Assembly (NCBI GenBank): GCA_963575645.1
Contig: OY754468.1
Coordinates: forward strand, 24,824,465 to 24,888,464
Source of the DNA: Xanthostigma xanthostigma
Lineage: Eukaryota; Arthropoda; Insecta; Raphidioptera; Raphidiidae
Reading direction: 5' to 3'
DNA: 64,000 nt
The notes under the pieces were generated by a model. It ran no database searches. It worked only from the letters and a program-made list of their open reading frames with translations, and was not told the origin of the DNA. Below are positions 45,850-56,930 of this stretch, piece after piece. Made by a program: the position numbers and the translations under genes. The first letter of the stretch is position 1; each line of letters opens with the position of its first letter.

Positions 45850-46213
45850 GTCAAACCGCGATCTCTTTTTCGCTTATGGAGGTTTTTCGTAACCCGAGTT
45901 TCTAGCTTATAGAGATATAGGAGTGACCTTTCTCACTTACCTATAGAGGTCTGCAAAAACAATGTTAGTTAGTTCAGCTATTTATGACTCATTCTTAAAT
46001 TTCGTGGAACTATTAATCCGTTCAACTATCGCTTATAGAGGCACAAGCAAGTAGTAGTCTCAGTTATAGAGGTCCATGAGTGAAAAAAGTCTTTCTCTTA
46101 TAGAAGTTTCTGTTTCTCACTTAGAGAGGTTTTAGAGGGTTACAAAGACGGTAACTGGCAATTACTCTCACTTAGTTTCCTCGCTTAACCAGTTCTCTCT
46201 CACTTAGGTTTAA
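45850..46213. repeat. MITE of degenerate CTTATAGAGGT repeats
   Basis: CAGTCAAACC on the left and (inverted) TAGTTAAACC on the right enclose repeated CGCTTATAGAGG, CTCACTTAGAGAGG and CTCAGTTATAGAGG motifs at intervals of about 20-60 bases. The style resembles pogo-type MITEs in which the terminus is repeated internally. The exact target duplication is not clear. Confidence 0.5.
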
Positions 46214-46950
46214 CTATATTCGATAATATATACAAATAAAATGTGATTTTAAAAAAGTGATTAATAATTGACGACTTTTGCTTTGAAACACTGAAATGCT
46301 TGCACAGCAAGATTTGTTTTAAAACGAACTCATTAAATCCGTATTTGCGTGCTAAATGATTATAATCTTTATAACGATGTATGTATTACAAAGTATTGCT
46401 CATAGCAAACTATGACAGGTAAACGCCATAAAGACAGATTGAGGTTAAATTCTCAAAAATGAAAAAGTTAATTAAAAATTAAGTAGCTCAAGAACATACA
46501 GGGTCTATGGCTTCAAGTGTCATATTGATTTTACATGTAAAGTATATCTCTATTTGATTTGTATCAAATAGTCGGCGCAATCTATAAAAATCATGAATCG
46601 TTCTTTTTGACAATAAATAATAAAACAGAAACAATTATTTTGAACAGTACTAATCAGACGTTAATCAAATATTTCAATTATTTTTTTACTACCATCTATA
46701 AAATTGTTGCTTTACTTAGATACATGTAAAGTGACTCATTATTATATGCACTACTGCGGAAAAGTAAAACAAAACAAGTCACTTTATACCAATTCCATAG
46801 TAAATCAGACTGTCTGTCCTTCGTTATGTTCGATATATTCGAGGTGTCAGACATTTTAAATGGTTCATGTTATTTGTCAGAGAACATTATTTTAGCGTTT
46901 TGGTTGAAGTTTTTAAGCTATCCAATTAAAAAAACAATCAGTATTTTTAC

Positions 46951-47085
46951 ATGTCGTCAAAACGACATCTTTCGGAAAATTTAGAGGGAAAACGACCCAA
47001 AATTAAGAAAAGTCATAGAGGAAATAAGTGTCAGACTAGGCCTAATGAAGCCATATACAAAGTTTGGGGAGGTATGTGTCAGTAA
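46951..47085 (+). other. Short basic ORF with a strong internal splice donor
   Basis: ATG at 46951 opens MSSKRHLSENLEGKRPKIKK and continues SHRGNKCQTRPNEAIYKVWG before a stop at 47083. After the GGAG of codons 40-41 stands GTATGT, a good 5' splice site, so this could be a first coding exon of an element or nested gene on the plus strand, with a K/R-rich start as in many DNA-binding transposases. I do not recognise the family and see no second exon. Confidence 0.3.
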
Positions 47086-47367
47086 AATTTTTGCCGACGG
47101 GCACTCTGACTATTATGACATTATATAGCTATGCCATATACATCTACTATTTAAATTTTAATTTCGTTTACCATTTTCATTAACATGAATTCAATGTAAA
47201 ATAAATGTAGTTATTTAACATGTAAACTTAATGTGTTGGTTGAAATTAAACGCTCTGTATAACGTAAAAATGGATGATATATTCAATCGTTCATACAATT
47301 TACGTCATACACTCTACGTGAAAATTAATGTATATATTTGGATAATCTACACCACAGATATACCTAG

Positions 47368-47640
47368 TGGACAAAGATTCCAGACCCGCCAGACCTACGT
47401 TATTTCAGTACTGCTAAGATTTTATTAGTAAAAGTACAATGTTTAGTTGATAACGTATGCCAATATGCTAGCTTGAAAGCGGGGTCCTTTTAGAAATAAC
47501 ATGTTCTAAAGGTACATAAAATACGTGCTTACCTACGTACGCAACGGTATTATGCATATGAGTGCGAGTGAGGGCATTAGATAATTTCTTTTTGACGGGA
47601 TCATGAAATGTAGGTTATTTATTTGTTCTCACTGGCTCTC
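47368..47640 (+). repeat. Repeat family R2, copy 3
   Basis: AGATTCCAGACCCGCCAGAC, TACGTTATTTCAGTACTGCT, AACGTATGCCAATATGCTAG and ACGTGCTTACCTACGTACGC run in the same order as the complete R2 element. No inverted partner is found within 1.5 kb, so it is a solo end. Confidence 0.65.
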
Positions 47641-48269
47641 GTTTTTATCACATTGTTACATTTAAAAAAAAAAACAATCATCACGCACTAGATAATAATA
47701 TAAATATTGTTACAGCCATTATGGTGTATCCAGTATTATTTAAATATAATGGTTATTTATCGATTTGGTAAAAGAATAATTTTATTAAAGATAATAACAG
47801 ATTACGTGTACTGAACATGTCTATGGATTTAAAAAAATGTATTATATACTATGTACAGTTGACTTGTCACTGTGAACGTAAGCATACGTAAAGCAGCCGT
47901 TACAATTGCAATAAATTATAGACTATTTTAATAAATCCCAAAAATATAATTAAGATAGTAAATTATAGTAAAATAAATAAAGCGAACCAAAGTGTAACTA
48001 AGTTCAAAGTATGAGATCCATTTTGTAGAGTAATTTTGATCTTAAGAATGTAACGACTAGTCCCCTTTTCCCTACTAGAAGTCTTCCCTTAAATGATGAA
48101 GATACATTTAAAGAGCCGATACAGAACATAAAATTATGAAAAGTTATAAGCAATTGCAGAATGCCTATAAATATCTAAATTTATCTGAATATAAACTTTA
48201 ATTAAAAAAATCCAGCCAATTGGGCGACGGGACTATTCCAACTTCAAAAATATTGCGACATTTGTTATA
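47641..48269. other. No gene seen
   Basis: AT-rich intronic sequence. I recognise nothing in it. Confidence 0.4.
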
Positions 48270-48840
48270 GTATAATAAAGAAAATAAAATTTCTGATATC
48301 GCGTGAGGTGACGCGTGAGGTGGCTAGTATTCAATATGATATTTGTTATTCGTTGCCTACATAATATGTAAGGTCATGTAAAAATTAAACAAAGCATGCT
48401 CAAATAATTTATACCTGACAGATCTACAAAACAAAAGAACAGCTGACTTTTTTATTTTCAAAATATTTCCGAAACTATAAAGTTTAGAAAAATTTAACAA
48501 AACTTTCTTGAAAAAATAAATACAATAATAAACCGTTATGAAAAGTATACCATTATTATCTAAAAAAACACCGTTATAACATATATTTCTTCTGCGATTG
48601 TCCCCAAAAACAATAGGGCTCTTCATGTTTGCATATCAAACATCCTCCTAAAAGGTTTCAATCCTTTCATTCGTTTGACCTGTATCGTGTTCACAGCTAA
48701 CAAACAGACTGGCAAAGTTTTTCCAAAAAAATGTTATTTGGATTCGGGGGACCTTAAAACGAAAATATATTGCAAAATTTTGAATAGTGAATTTTGACCT
48801 AAACTAGTACCATTCCCCACTAGTGGGTTGAAATGGTAAA
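48270..48840 (+). repeat. Repeat family R1, copy 3
   Basis: TGACGCGTGAGGTGGCTAGT (48310-48329) takes the place of the Helitron-like terminus. It is followed by the R1 blocks ACCGTTATGAAAAGTATACC, TTTGGATTCGGGGGACC and GTGAATTTTGACCTAAAC, and a CCCCACTAGTGGG palindrome at the right edge. Confidence 0.6.
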
Positions 48841-49427
48841 AAAAACTTACAATGAAGTCGATATTTATCAAACAAAATTACTGAGATATTTTTTTACTTT
48901 TTTTTGTGAAAGCAGCGGATTGTTAATTCACGGGTATTATTAAGCGTGAATATACATTTAAATATCTACATATTGTGTGCCGCAAACCTTATCTTTTAAC
49001 AACTAAATTATTCAGTCAACTTTATGATTGGTTAGTTATAACTGCTCATTAAATTCAGAGTTGTTCCGAGTTCTACATTTTTGAATATGCATTTTTTATT
49101 TTACATTCTTAGATTATTTGAAACGAGGTTATATAAATTAACTAAAAAAGTACCTAATAACGTTCAAGCTTGTTCGCCCTTTTAAGGTTCGGCATCAAAA
49201 TGATAAAAACATATTTTCCTGTCTGTCTCGATGCCACAATCGATTTTCTCAGTAACTACATACGCTATCGACTTGAAATTTGGCATGGTTATAAAACTAG
49301 GGTATCCGCACCCGCCCAAAAGTCAGAGTAACGTTTTTTGTCTACGTGCTGACAGTCAATTATTAAAATCTTTTATTTCAATCCAATTCATTATAGTTAA
49401 AGGGACGGTGATAGAAATAGTCAAGGA

Positions 49428-49912
49428 CAAAATTCCTCCTCTAAATGGCAGAAAATGACTGAAAGGCTTCTGGGGGGACCTCCTAATTACAGAAAAACTG
49501 TTTTCTGCCTATTTACTCCCTGATCTAGCAATTCCAAAATTGGCAGAAATTATTAGATGTTTTAAAATTTTTGGGTATGTACTAATAGAGAGCCTGATAA
49601 GAATTTCTGTCATCAAGCGAATTTTTTTTTAATTTTTGATCGGTGCAAATTTTATTATCGAAAGGAAGTGAGGTCACTTGGAGCCACGAAAAATTTTTTC
49701 GTATTCCGGGCCACCCAACCAACCATTCCGCCAAGTTTCAACTTCAAATTCAATTTTTTTTTTATTTTTTTGACGTTACTTTTCGATTTTTTGAAAAGAT
49801 TTGGAAAGTCTCTTCAAGGAGTAAATTGGCAGAAAATATTTTTTCTGCAATTAGGAGGTCCCCCTAGATGCCTTTTAGTCATTTTCTGCCATTTAGTAGA
49901 GGAATTTTGATT
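49428..49912. repeat. Inverted-repeat element
   Basis: The left arm has AAAATTCCTCCTCTAAATGG, GGCAGAAAATGACT and GGACCTCCTAATTACAG. The right arm carries the same in inverted order, with GGTCCCCCTAGATGCC and CATTTTCTGCCATTTAG. The arms are about 80 bp around a 320-bp centre. The frames across it look like chance. Confidence 0.68.
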
Positions 49913-50180
49913 TATGCCGTTTGTTTTTAAAGTGCCCCAGCGTCGTATCGCAACGCGCCAGACCCTTACTTAACTAAGCGGATTTGAAGAGAGGGATTCA
50001 GACTACACGAAAGAGAGCATTTCTGCCACCAAGTGCTCCTTGACCATTTCGGTCACAGCTCTTTAACTGCAGCCACCGAGCGTATTTAAGTGGCAACGGA
50101 CGATAGTTACATAGTCTATCGTAAGCGTGAGGTTCTTTGACACTGTGCATTGATAAGAGAATAAAATCAAATTAATTTAC

Positions 50181-50363
50181 CGTGATCAATATTCCGCTTT
50201 GATCGAAGTAATCGGCTACCGGCATCACGTTTTTATAGAAGTTGTTGAGTTCCATGCGCGCCAATGAAAGCACAACTTGTCCAAGCTTAGCGCCATAGTC
50301 TATTTGACGTTCCAACACCTTTTGTCTCCATGCCACCAGAATGACGCCGTTTATCACTTGAAT
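50181..50363 (-). CDS. Adenylate kinase (AK5-like), C-terminal half of AK domain A
   Basis: Internal exon of 61 codons, phase 0 at both ends, acceptor TTTCCAG (50364-50370) and donor GTAAAT. It reads IQVINGVILVAWRQKVLERQ then IDYGAKLGQVV, ARMELNNFYKNVMPVADYFD and QSGILIT. The strand GVILVAW, the helix FYKNVMPVADYFDQ and the strand GILIT align with the second half of AK domains. Where the LID with SGR.DD should be there is IDYGAKLGQVVLSL, so the LID motif is absent and domain A, like B, is probably not an active kinase. The earlier part of this domain (P-loop) is not found between 50364 and 64000. The next exon downstream is 9.4 kb away. Confidence 0.82.
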
Positions 50364-50576
50364 CTGGAAATAATTAACACCAAACATTTGAAACTTAATT
50401 GTCGCTTCAACATATTCTTCGCTTGGCAGATCATGACTGAATAATAAATATAAAATAACTCGGGTCATAGTGCGAAACCCTGTCGCAATATAGTGTATTT
50501 TGGGCAATATTGTATTGCGCAATATTATATTGCACAATATTTTCGACACAAACGATTCAATATTTTTGTACAATAT

Positions 50577-50791
50577 TGTTAAGATGTCAAATGCTTATAA
50601 GAAAACTAAACACGCATATTTTAGTGTATTAATGTGACAGTTGGTTCTGGCACTGTATATATTATGTTATGTTTAGATTACTAGCGTATAGAGTATTATT
50701 GTTTATGTTTCATTTTTTGTTTATGTATCTTATGTATATCGTTCAAATATGTACTTGTATTTTTAATAAAGAATTTAGTCTATACTCAACA
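50577..50791 (+). repeat. Copia left LTR
   Basis: 215 bp, TGTTAAGATG to TACTCAACA. AATAAAGAATTTAG near the 3' end is a likely poly(A) signal region. It matches 54721-54935. Confidence 0.93.
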
Positions 50792-50806
50792 GGTTATGGG
50801 CCCAGG
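50792..50806 (+). promoter_or_regulatory. Copia primer-binding site
   Basis: GGTTATGGGCCCAGG directly after the LTR is complementary to the anticodon-loop region of initiator tRNA-Met (CTGGGCCCATAACC), the primer site used by Drosophila copia-type elements, which prime from a cut half-tRNA. Confidence 0.8.
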
Positions 50807-50929
50807 TCGTTCCCAGTCGTCCTAGTCGTTTTCGTGTTGTCGTAGTTGTAATTTTATCAAACGGTTGTTAAAGTTCGGGCACAGTACCGCGGTTAATACG
50901 GGTAGTTTGGAGACGCCGAATCTAACACA

Positions 50930-53900
50930 ATGGAGCTCGATAAAATTAAAGTAGAAAAGCTGCGAGATATGGAAAATTGGTCACTATGGCAGTTCGTTCT
51001 GCAAACCATGTTAGACAGTGAAGATGCTCTAAATGTTTGCACTGGAGAAGAACGAAAACCAGTCCAAGAAGCTCAAGATTATGATAAACTTCTTAAGAAG
51101 TGGACAAGGGCTGATAGAATTGCAAGAAAACTCATCGTCACCACTGTTGAAGCTAAACCACTACAGCTGCTAATGAATTGTGTAACAGCTGAAGAGATGT
51201 GGAAGAAACTTCAAAGTGTATATGACATGAAATCCGATGAAAGTTTGTCGCTTGTGCAAAAGAAGTTTTTTGAATATCAATGGAAAACTGACGGAATTGC
51301 TCAACATATTTCCGGGTTAGAGCAGTTGGTCATAAAAATGAAGAAACTTGGAGGTGAAATTCCTGAATCGATGCTAATAACGCGAGTGTTGTCTACATTA
51401 CCAGCAAAATATAATCATTTTCATAGTGCATGGGACTCTACAGATATTAGTAAAAGAAATCTGGAAAATTTGACGACCCGCTTATTAACTGAAGAACTTC
51501 GATTGCAAAAACAAGACAAAGAAGAAGATGAGTCAGTTGCCTTAATGTCAAAAGTTAAATTGCAAGAAAATGTGAAAAACAATCGCACATATTCAAAGAT
51601 AAAAAAGGGTTGTGCAATATGTGGAAGAAAAAATCATGTTCAGAAAGACTGTTTCGGGTGTTACTCGTGTGGTTCAAAGAAACATCTTGTCAAAAATTGT
51701 CCTAAGAAGAATGACAAGAAAACTGAAATGACAAATCAAGCCTTCGTAGGTGCTGTTGACCTAAGCAGCAATACAAATGATTGGTTGATAGATACAGGGG
51801 CATCTGATCATATGTCGACTCAACGTGATGTTTTCTGGAAATATAATGAATTTACTGAACCCTTAATGATTCAAGTTGGCAATGGTAACAAAGTGAAAGC
51901 GTTTGGAAAAGGTGACATCAAAATTGAAACGTATGCTGAAGGAAAATGGCTACGTGGAATATTATATGATGTACTATATACTCCAGACATGATACATAAT
52001 TTGTTTTCGGTAAGATCTGCTGCTAAAAAAGGTGTTGATTTCGTATTAAGCAACAATGGAAAAAGTTGTGTGTTTCAACGAAATAAGAAAACAGTGGCTA
52101 CAGGAGTAGAGGCTAACAACCTTTATCGAATTCTGTTGAAAGTGTTGTTACCGGAAAATGCGTTTACAGCAAGTCATGTCGATACGTTACAATTGTGGCA
52201 TGAAAGACTAGCGCATCAAAATAAGCGATATGTGCAAACTTTTTTGAAAAATGTTGGCATAAATGTAAGTGTTGATAATGAACTTTGTAATGGTTGTGCG
52301 TACGGTAAAAGTCACAGACTCAGTTTTGGCATAAGAACTGATATCGCGAGTGAAGCCAGAGAACTTATACATTCTGACGTTTGTGGTCCCATGAGTATTG
52401 AAAGTCTAGGGAAGAAACGGTATTATGTGTTGTTTAAAGATGACTGTACCGCGTATCGAACTGTGTATTTTATTCGTGAAAAATCGGAAGTAAAAGACAA
52501 ACTTAAAATGTTTTGTGCCGAAGTAAACACGCGATTTGGTAAAAACATTAAAGAACTGCGTACAGATGGTGGAAAAGAATATGTGAACGGTGACGTTGAA
52601 TCGTTTTTAAATAAAAATGGAATCAAGCATACTGTTACGGTTCCCTACACGCCTGAACAGAATGGAAAAGCAGAACGTGAAAATCGTACTATCGTGGAAG
52701 CAGCGAGGTCAATGCTGTATTCAAACGCGAAACTACCAAAATTTCTATGGGCTGAAGCAATGAACACGGCGGTTCTCTTACTAAACAATACTGGTCCAAC
52801 AAGAGTACCTGGGAAGTGTCCATTTGAATTGTGGTTTGGCAAGAAACCTCAAATGAAAAATTTCAAAGTTTTTGGTACCAAGTGCTTCGTGCATATACCT
52901 AAAGAAAAACGCAAGAAATTGGACAAGAAAGCTTTAGAAGGTTACTTTGTGGGTTATACAGATACAGTAGAAGGGTACAGAGTATGGGTACCTGAGATTC
53001 ACGACATAATTGTGAGCCGTGATGTAATTTTTGATAAAGAACGATTGTGTGCTTCAGAAAGTGAGCTTATCTTAAATGAAAAACAACAAGAAGAAATTGA
53101 AAGAGATAATCAAGAAGAATCATCAGAACAGCAAAACAACGAAACTGAAGACAACATGAGACAGTTACGGGACAGAAATAAATTAAAACGTCCAGATTAC
53201 TATGGAATACCAGTAGCTATGATTGCTAACAATAATGAACCAATAAACTACGAAAAAGCAATAACTTCACCTGATGCTGAAGAATGGTGGAAAGCAATGG
53301 ATGAAGAAATGGAATCGTTAAAGAAAAATGAAACATGGATTTTAGTTAATAAACCACAAGAAAAAAGGATCTTAGACAATCGCTGGGTTTATCGTATTAA
53401 ATACAATTCAGACAGTACAGTAGATCGCTATAAAGCACGTCTAGTGATTAAAGGATGTTCACAAAAACAAGGCATTGATTATGAAGAAACGTTTAGCCCT
53501 GTTGCCAGATTTGATTCAATAAGAGTATTATTAAGTTTTGCTGCATCTGAAAACTTAATTATTCGGCAGTTTGATATCAAATCAGCATTCCTTTATGGTT
53601 CATTAGATGAAGAAATCTATATGAAACAACCTGAGGGATATGAAAATGGTACAAACCAGGTATGCAAATTGAAGAAAAGTTTGTATGGTTTAAAACAAGC
53701 ACCTAGATGTTGGAATAAAAGATTCAAGAACTTTCTCTCAGAATGTGGTTTAAGGGAGAGCAGCACTGATCCTTGTTTATATATTGGAAATAAAAATCCA
53801 ATAATATTGTTAGTACTGTTGTACGTAGATTGATGGTTTAGTTATTGGATCACATGAAGAAAAACGTAAGTTATTTTTAAATCAATTAAAAGATCAGTTT

Positions 53901-54646
53901 GAAGCAAAAATAACTACAAATGTAAAGTGTTTTCTTGGAATTCAAATTAAACAACTTGAAAATGTTGGATTTTTTTATATATCAAGAAAATTGGGAATTT
54001 AATGTATCTACAAGTCGTTACTAGACCTGACATAGCCTTCGCAGTCAACGTCGCATCAAGGGCATTGGACAAACCAACAGAAATGCACATACAGCTAGTG
54101 AAGAGAATTTTTCGTTATCTTAAGGGCACTCAAGACTTTGGTTTACTCTACAAAAAGAAAGGTGAACTGGAAGCCTACAGTGACGCAGATTTTGCAGGAG
54201 ATAAATCGACAAGAAAATCGACAACGGGTGTTGTGTGCAAATTTGGAGGTGCGGTTGTGTCATGGCAAAGTAAAAAGCAAAAATGTGTCGCGCAATCTAC
54301 AACAGAAGCTGAATATGTAAGTGCAGCAAGTGCGTCAAAAGATGTGGTATGGTTAACGCGCTTAATAAATGAAATTAGTGTTAGTGGCATAAATAAATGC
54401 ATATCGTTGTATGTTGATAATATAAGTGTCATTAAACTTATTAAAAATCCTGAATTTCATCAACGCACTAAACATATAGATGTAAGATATCATTTTATTC
54501 GTGACTTGTATGATAAGAAAGAAATAAATATAGAATATGTTTCAAGTGAAAATCAAATAGCTGACATAATGACTAAAGCGTTAGCAAGGCCAAAATTTAT
54601 TATTTTAAGAGACAAATTAGGTCTTGTAAGCAATGGAAATAATTAA
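50930..54646 (+). pseudogene. Copia gag-pol, frameshifted and internally deleted
   Basis: The first frame (967 codons, ATG 50930) encodes gag, two zinc knuckles at residues 228-256 (CAICGRKNHVQKDC and CYSCGSKKHLVKNC), protease (WLIDTGASDHMS near 283), integrase (LWHERLAHQN from about 421, CNGC, then core motifs HSDVCGP, RTDGGKEY and PYTPEQNGKAERENR) and most of reverse transcriptase (DYEETFSPVARFDS, LYGLKQAPR). It stops at TGA 53831, one base out of frame in the middle of the YVDD active-site box. The frame resumes one base over to about 53990; a further stretch between the thumb region and LMYLQVVTRPDIAFA (54002) is missing. RNase H (EAYSDADFAGD, AQSTTEAEYVS, RTKHIDVRYH) then reads to TAA 54646. 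The enzyme cannot be made as one protein. Confidence 0.95.
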
Positions 54647-54720
54647 CTGTTATAGATTTATGTTTTTTATGCTTTATTGTTTTTTAAATTTATGAAATGT
54701 GTGTTGAGTTTTAGGGAGAG

Positions 54721-54935
54721 TGTTAAGATGTCAAATGCTTATAAGAAAACTAAACACGCATATTTTAGTGTATTAATGTGACAGTTGGTTCTGGCACTGT
54801 ATATATTATGTTATGTTTAGATTACTAGCGTATAGAGTATTATTGTTTATGTTTCATTTTTTGTTTATGTATCTTATGTATATCGTTCAAATATGTACTT
54901 GTATTTTTAATAAAGAATTTAGTCTATACTCAACA
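54721..54935 (+). repeat. Copia right LTR
   Basis: 215 bp, matching 50577-50791 base for base as far as I can read. Followed by the AATAT duplication. Confidence 0.93.
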
Positions 54936-54940
54936 AATAT

Positions 54941-55317
54941 CCACTCGCGATTCACTGAGAGCAGATTAATCAAAATGACTCAAAAACGAAAAATATTGTC
55001 TGAAGGCACAAGTAATTCAAGAATTACAAGGCGCGAAATTATATAAAATATACCCCGGCGTTATGTTTGAAAATTGTTGTATATTTTTAACGACACTTTG
55101 AGCTTAAAAATATAATTTAATTAACTTAATCTACGAAAAAAATTAGAGTTGAAAATATTGAAACACAGAAAGGAAAAAATCATTTTAATAATTTATTAAT
55201 AATTAGTCACAACCAACTTTTTTATAATTATTACCCTAAATTATTAAAATAATTATATTTCCATTTTGGTACATTTCAATAAAAACTTTCTTTTTATTAT
55301 TATTTTATTTTTTGTAA
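54941..55317. other. No gene seen
   Basis: AT-rich. A 23-codon frame at 54975-55046 starting MTQKRKILSEGTSNSRITRR has no recognisable homology. Confidence 0.4.
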
Positions 55318-55810
55318 TAAGATATATCTTTGATGCGCCTGCGCCGATTTTTCCCGAAATAAAATACAAAAATTTCTTGTAAAACAGATAGAATAATAAG
55401 CCGCTATGAAAAGTATACCATTGTTATATAAAAAACGTTATAGCACATAATATCTCTTGCGCATGCGCCGATTTTCCCCAAAAATAAATTACAAAACTTT
55501 CTTGTAAAACAGATAGAATAATCAACCGTTATGAAATGTAAAGCATTATTATATAAGAAACAACGTCATAGCCCATATCTCTTTTGCGCATGCGCCGATT
55601 TTCCCCAAAAAATTTACAAAACTTTCATGTAAAAATAGATAAAATAATGTCTTTTTAAAAACTATATTATTATTATATAAAACAACATTATAAAAGATAT
55701 ACTCTTTTACGCATGCGTCGATGTTCCCAAAAAACAATAGGCCACTTCATATTTGCATATCAAACATCCTCCCAAAATATGGTTTCAATCCGCTCATCCG
55801 TGGTGTCGGA
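55318..55810 (+). repeat. Repeat family R1 with a four-unit tandem array
   Basis: Four units of about 125 bp carry TGCGC(A/C)TGCGCC or a variant at 55334, 55458, 55585 and 55709, each followed by GATTTT(T)CCC and, further on, CTTGTAAAACAGATAGAATA. It continues with the R1 block TTTGCATATCAAACATCCTC and ends near 55810. Other R1 copies have a single such unit, so this copy has expanded internally. Confidence 0.7.
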
Positions 55811-56930
55811 ATGGTAAGAAATGTCAAAAATGACGTTTTCATCTGTCAAAGTATTATGTTCTAATAATTAGTTATTCAAATTGTTAACTCAGAAGGCGTT
55901 GCATTTCACAAATATTTGAAATGCCATCCGTTTTTGAACAAATGCAATCGTTTTATTTTAAGACAGAACAAACGTAATCTTTATATTACCATATTAAACC
56001 GTGCAACAGAGAGAGATAACCGAAAGATGTTTGCCATCGATTATATCAAATTGAATTTATTTCTAAATAAATTTGTATAAAAAACCTGTTTTGGCAAATT
56101 CTGTTGTACGAAATTTATGTAAAAGTTTCTCCTCTTTCGTTTAAGACAGGTTTCGAACCGATCTGATTTAAATTGAGTGAGCTATAAGCAAAAAACTTCG
56201 TTTTTTCTTTATTGCTCCCCTCTGGGGTCAAAATTCAAAAATCGGGCGACGTTAGGATTTAAGTTACCCGGAGACGAATCGAACAAAAAAAAGTTTTTTA
56301 AAATCGGTTAAGGCGTTTGGGCTGTACGCTGGATACAAAAAGCGTGACTCACAGATTCACAGACAAAGCGAGTACATATAAGGCGCTTTAGCTTCGCTAA
56401 TCGCGCCTAAAAACGTGTAATTATTATATAATACATAATTATACAGGTGAGTTTTAAGTTGATGCTTTTTTTACAGCGTGTAAAAATCAAATAGACGAGC
56501 AAATATTTCAAATAGTTTTTTTATCAAAACTCAAAAATAAGAGAGAAACAGCCTTTCGAAGTTTATATAAATTTTCTTTAATTTTGAGGTCGGTTATATT
56601 ATGTCACTATGGAAATATGTTATTATTACACATCTCAGTTTCAAATAAGCACCAACATACTTGATAATGTAAGAAATATTATTTTTGGGTGTTTGTAAAG
56701 TTGATATTTTACTTAAAAATATTATATTCTCACCAACAGAGATGTTAAAATAGCAAACTATAGATAGAATAAGGACACTCGTTGAGAGATATAAGACAGG
56801 GCCTTGCATTTGGTCGCACGAAAGCCGTAACTAATAAATTAGAACCACTTCATAGTGGGTGGAAGTTAACAAAGATTCTGTAGGATGAACCATTTCAGTG
56901 GTAATCTTCTATGAATAAACAGTGATTGTA
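55811..56930. other. No gene seen
   Basis: AT-rich sequence. The segment 56190-56410 (GCTCCCCTCTGGGGTCAAAA, GGCGCTTTAGCTTCGCTAAT) looks like the end of a dispersed element, but I cannot name it. Confidence 0.4.

Larger units (their letters stand above)
50577..54935 (+). mobile_element. Ty1/copia retrotransposon with intact LTRs and broken pol
   Basis: A 4359-bp element with 215-bp LTRs (50577-50791 and 54721-54935) starting TGTTAAGATG and ending TACTCAACA, flanked by AATAT at 50572-50576 and 54936-54940. The LTRs look identical on reading. The primer-binding site follows the left LTR and a purine-rich AGGGAGAG precedes the right one. It carries one gag-pol frame (50930-53833) and a second piece (54002-54646). 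It inserted 213 bases upstream of an AK exon, opposite in orientation to the gene. Confidence 0.96.

Noticed and set aside
49643..49910. Two overlapping Phe-rich ORFs
   Set aside because: They lie in the inverted-repeat element and arise from T-runs.
50364..50573. Upstream part of the minus frame ending at 50573 as AK coding sequence
   Set aside because: A clear TTTCCAG acceptor lies at 50364-50370, and the residues upstream of it do not align with an AK domain.
50520..50576. CAATATT-rich sequence as a telomeric or centromeric repeat
   Set aside because: Only a few irregular copies, better explained as AT-rich local duplication.
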